A stretch of 64,000 nt of DNA. Source: Aquimarina brevivitae (lineage in GTDB: Bacteria; Bacteroidota; Bacteroidia; Flavobacteriales; Flavobacteriaceae). The position numbers and the translations under genes are program-made. Every line of letters starts with the position of its first letter. The stretch's first letter is position 1. The stretch is taken from the NCBI RefSeq assembly GCF_004216895.1, contig NZ_SGXE01000001.1:1408208-1472207 (forward strand). Reading direction: 5' to 3'. The notes under the pieces were generated by a model. It ran no database searches. It worked only from the letters and a program-made list of their open reading frames with translations, and was not told where the DNA came from. Positions 61,217 through 64,000 of this stretch are shown one piece after another.

Positions 61217-61228
61217 GAACCCTTTTGA
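61199..61228 (+). terminator. Terminator overlapping the lpxK stop codon
   Basis: Eight-bp arms (61199-61206 and 61214-61221) with the stop codon in the stem and a T-rich tail after. Confidence 0.7.
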
Positions 61229-61290
61229 CTTTTTGTGGCTAACTCTAAATAACTAAATTCAAAATATCTAGTCACAAATCGTATGCCAAA

Positions 61291-63513
61291 CTATGCTGTT
61301 TTTTCTTTTTTACTAAATGCTTTATGTAGTTTTATGAAAAATTCTTCAGTTTTATAGGGCTTAGGGATGATGTCGTTAAATCCATTATCATAAAACTCAT
61401 CTAAATTTTCATCGAGTGTAACTGCAGTTAAGGCAATAATAGGTATTTCTTTATCAAACTCTCTAATCAATCTTGTTGCCTCAATTCCGCTGATGCCAGG
61501 CATATGAATATCCATCAAAATTAAATCATAAGATGATTCTTTGGCCTTGTTAACAGCAATATCCCCGTTATCTGCAACATCACAGATCATTTTGTTTTTT
61601 TCAAGAATTTTTCGGGTAATTAATTGGTTGATTTTGTTGTCTTCAACGACCAGTACTTTTTTATCAACCATTACACTATAGTCGAGTTTCTTGGCTTCAA
61701 TAATGTAGTCAGCGCTAGGATCTACATATACTTCGAATTTTAGGTCAAACATAAATTTAGACCCTCTTCCTAATTCGCTGTCGAGTTTTATTTCGCCTCC
61801 CATAAGAGAAATTAGGTTTTTGACGATGGAGAGTCCTAAACCTGTTCCCCCAAATTTTCTATTTATTTGAACGGAGCCTTGGGTAAAGTTTTCGAAAATT
61901 GTTTGTTGTTTTCTTTGGGATATTCCTACACCGTTGTCTTCTACTTCAAATCGCAAAAAGACTTTAGTATCTGTTTGTGTATTTAATTTTACTCTAATCC
62001 AAATATCTCCATTCTGAGTAAATTTTATTGAGTTCCCTATGAGGTTTATAAGTACTTGAGATACCTTAAGTGGATCACCTTTTACTTTTGAAGGGATATC
62101 GTCATCGAATTCGTAATGTAATTTGTTATTACGATCCTTCGCCGATTTACTAAGCGCTATAAGTACATCACTTATTCGCTTCTTTAAGTTAAAGGGTACA
62201 CTTTCGAGTTCAACCTTATTAGCTTCGAGCTTATTGAGATCTAAAATATTATTAATTAATGACAGTAAATATTCTCCTGAGAATTTTAGAGAGTTGAGAT
62301 GTTCTTTTTGACTTGGTGTTGGGCTTTCTTCTAGTAATAAGTGAGTAAGTCCAGTAACGGCATACAGCGGAGTTCTAAGCTCGTGGGTAATGGTGGATAA
62401 GAATTGAACTTTAGCTTCACTAGCGCGTTCTGCATTTTCTTTAGCTAAGATTAATTCTGCATTTTTATTTTGTAATAGTTCATTGGCTCTTGCCCTAAGA
62501 TTATTGTTTTTATACAATGATAAAGTAAGTAGCGATAAAATGGTGATCAAAGCAATAGCCAAAATTGTAGTCAACCTGCCCAATTTTAGCGATTTTTGTT
62601 GTTCCTTTAGTTCTCCTGTTAACTCGTCAATTATTACTTTACTGTCTCCCATATCTAATTTGGCAGCAGCTTCTTGTGCAATGATTTCTTTATTGATGGT
62701 AAATAGAGAATCTTTTACTTTCTGATGTAGTTTAAGATTGTTTAATGAAATCTGGTGTTTTTCTTGTAATTCATAAATTTCACTATAAAGCTTATAGCAT
62801 CCAGATACTATCTCGGTATAACCGCTTTCCTTGGCAATAGCAATCGCGGTATCATTGTTTTTTATCGCTTCTTCAGAATTATTAAGTGCTAGATGTGCTT
62901 TAGCTTTATTGACATAGAGCTTAGCCTTAAAATAAGATTGATCTAATGAGTTGAGTATAGGTAAACCACTATTAAAGTGAGCAATAGCTTCTTTTGGATT
63001 ATCTTGGTGAAGCTCTAAAAGACCTCTATAGAGCTTGATTGCTCCTTTAAGCTGCGTAATATTTTCTTGATCCGCAAGCTCTGCTGCTTGATCCAAGGAG
63101 TTTTTTGCTTCGTTAAACTTTTGAAGCTCTAATACGATTGAAGCATAGATGAGTTTAGAAAATGCAAGTGAAAAATTATTTTGATCTTCGGTTTGAATCT
63201 GAATAGCATTAATAATTCGCTCTTCTGCTTTTTCAAGATCTCCTAATTCTCTGTAGAGTTTAGCAAGCGTCATATTTGTTCTGGCTCTGGACACTCTGTC
63301 TCCATAGTCGATTGCTAAATCTTTACCGATAATGATATTTTCAAGTGCTTTTTCAAGTTCTGCTTTGTCAATTGAAGTGGAGGCTTTTACTAAAAAGTCT
63401 TCAATAGAGTCTCTTACTTTTTCTATTTCAACCTTAGGTGTTTGCTGCCCGTAGGCAATTACACCAAAAATTAAAAAGAAAATAAGTATATAATATTTGA
63501 AAGGGGTAGGCAT
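61291..63513 (-). CDS. TPR-containing hybrid sensor histidine kinase
   Basis: The product has 740 residues from the ATG at 63513. A signal peptide (IFFLIFGVIAYGQ) leads to a periplasmic TPR array of about six repeats, then one membrane segment (TILAIALITILSLLTL), a short coiled coil, HisKA with the phosphoacceptor His in FLSTITHELRTPLYAVTGL, HATPase (N box NLIGNSIKFT, G box GGTGLGLSIVKNL) and a C-terminal receiver (acceptor Asp in DLILMDIHMPG). It probably senses an envelope signal and phosphorylates its own receiver. No separate response regulator lies next to it. Confidence 0.95.
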   Translation of the reverse strand: MPTPFKYYILIFFLIFGVIAYGQQTPKVEIEKVRDSIEDFLVKASTSIDKAELEKALENIIIGKDLAIDYGDRVSRARTNMTLAKLYRELGDLEKAEERIINAIQIQTEDQNNFSLAFSKLIYASIVLELQKFNEAKNSLDQAAELADQENITQLKGAIKLYRGLLELHQDNPKEAIAHFNSGLPILNSLDQSYFKAKLYVNKAKAHLALNNSEEAIKNNDTAIAIAKESGYTEIVSGCYKLYSEIYELQEKHQISLNNLKLHQKVKDSLFTINKEIIAQEAAAKLDMGDSKVIIDELTGELKEQQKSLKLGRLTTILAIALITILSLLTLSLYKNNNLRARANELLQNKNAELILAKENAERASEAKVQFLSTITHELRTPLYAVTGLTHLLLEESPTPSQKEHLNSLKFSGEYLLSLINNILDLNKLEANKVELESVPFNLKKRISDVLIALSKSAKDRNNKLHYEFDDDIPSKVKGDPLKVSQVLINLIGNSIKFTQNGDIWIRVKLNTQTDTKVFLRFEVEDNGVGISQRKQQTIFENFTQGSVQINRKFGGTGLGLSIVKNLISLMGGEIKLDSELGRGSKFMFDLKFEVYVDPSADYIIEAKKLDYSVMVDKKVLVVEDNKINQLITRKILEKNKMICDVADNGDIAVNKAKESSYDLILMDIHMPGISGIEATRLIREFDKEIPIIALTAVTLDENLDEFYDNGFNDIIPKPYKTEEFFIKLHKAFSKKEKTA

Positions 63514-63543
63514 TAGTTCGTTTAAATCACTCAACTAATATAG

Positions 63544-64000
63544 TTATTTCTTACAAATGTTAATAATTAAATCAATTATTCTATGACTATAACCAATTTC
63601 ATTATCGTACCAGCCAATTATTTTTACCATTTTTCCGATTACCGAAGTCATTAATCCATCAAAAACACAGGAGTAAGGGTTGCCTATAATATCAACAGAA
63701 ACGATTGGATCCTCGGTATATGAAAGAATTCCTTTTAAGCTTGTTTCTGCAGCATTTTTAAAGGCTTCATTGATCTGGTCAATCGAAGTTTCGGTACTTA
63801 CATTAAAGGTGATATCAGTTAACGATCCATCCGGAACAGGAACACGGATCCCGCAACCCCCAATAACATTACTGAGCTCAGGAAAAATTTTGGTAAGTGC
63901 TTTTGCTGCTCCTGTTGTGGTAGGAACTATAGACTGACCAGCTGCTCTTGCTCGCCTTAAATCTTTATGCGGTTGGTCATGCAGGCTTTGATCCGTAGTA
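63544..64000 (-). CDS. gapA: Glyceraldehyde-3-phosphate dehydrogenase, C-terminal part (runs off right edge)
   Basis: The frame is open to the right edge; the last 151 residues are present. The stop is TAA at 63544-63546. Segments HKDLRRARAAGQSIVPTTTG, RVPVPDGSLTDITF, NPYSCVFDGLMTSVIGKM and WYDNEIGYSHRI are diagnostic of GAPDH (the usual Trp after Asn-Glu is Ile here). The catalytic Cys is outside. It converts glyceraldehyde 3-phosphate to 1,3-bisphosphoglycerate with NAD. Confidence 0.94.
   Translation of the reverse strand, partial: TTDQSLHDQPHKDLRRARAAGQSIVPTTTGAAKALTKIFPELSNVIGGCGIRVPVPDGSLTDITFNVSTETSIDQINEAFKNAAETSLKGILSYTEDPIVSVDIIGNPYSCVFDGLMTSVIGKMVKIIGWYDNEIGYSHRIIDLIINICKK

Overview
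The window is a low-GC chromosomal stretch from a member of the Bacteroidota, most likely a marine flavobacterium. The evidence is combined: Bacteroidota-type -7 promoter boxes (TAnnTTTG) with short leaders, gliding-motility-type (T9SS type B) C-terminal domains, OmpP1/FadL porins, a type III glutamine synthetase, and a sodium-pump (NDQ) rhodopsin of the kind found in marine flavobacteria. The genus cannot be fixed from the sequence. No insertion sequences, prophage, integrase or CRISPR array were seen. Both ends cut a gene: a GH3-family protein on the left and glyceraldehyde-3-phosphate dehydrogenase on the right.

Layout. 1-7 kb: end of a GH3-like gene, a very long lipoprotein joining a metallophosphoesterase to an outer-membrane barrel, a second barrel protein, and a cardiolipin-synthase-like phospholipase D enzyme. 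7-27 kb: a dense block of small stress and envelope genes (AI-2E-type permease, DUF1328, SRAP-like, DUF2383, MscS, topoisomerase IB, NDQ rhodopsin, DUF2254, AraC regulators, YtxH/holin-like/DUF6327-like operon, aldehyde dehydrogenase, DoxX pair, HPF, guanine-deaminase-like enzyme, nitroreductase, Dps, SPFH, CsbD). This looks like a light, stress and stationary-phase island. 27-35 kb: small secreted proteins, one apparently frameshifted gene, tRNA-Arg, apt, a Ca2+/Na+ antiporter, and divergent type II and type III glutamine synthetases.

35-41.3 kb is the most distinctive system: a complete Bacteroidota curli operon in the order csgA-like, csgB-like, csgE, csgF, csgG, propeller lipoprotein. It has three unusual parts. 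The curlin carries a higher-order repeat with recurrent His-Glu-Glu-Asp insertions. CsgE carries an extra N-terminal beta domain that may be CsgH-like. CsgG is fused to a C-terminal outer-membrane barrel. A surface lipoprotein (regulatory-like, fibronectin-like and propeller domains) follows 18 bases later and is probably part of the system.

41.4-64 kb is mostly housekeeping: purM, prfA, the folE-cysS-yidD-lgt operon, two related T9SS-secreted proteins, an OmpP1/FadL porin, a Trp/Gly and Arg/Ser/Tyr-rich low-complexity lipoprotein, proS, two identical tRNA-Glu genes followed by rpsT, a glycosyltransferase, a zinc-ribbon-family protein that has lost every cysteine, a Nif3-like protein, lpxK, and a TPR hybrid histidine kinase.

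Three proteins keep their family fold signature but lack the cysteine(s) that define the family's chemistry: the SRAP-like protein, the ArsC/Spx-like protein and the zinc-ribbon protein. All functions are inferred by reading sequence; no database search was run.
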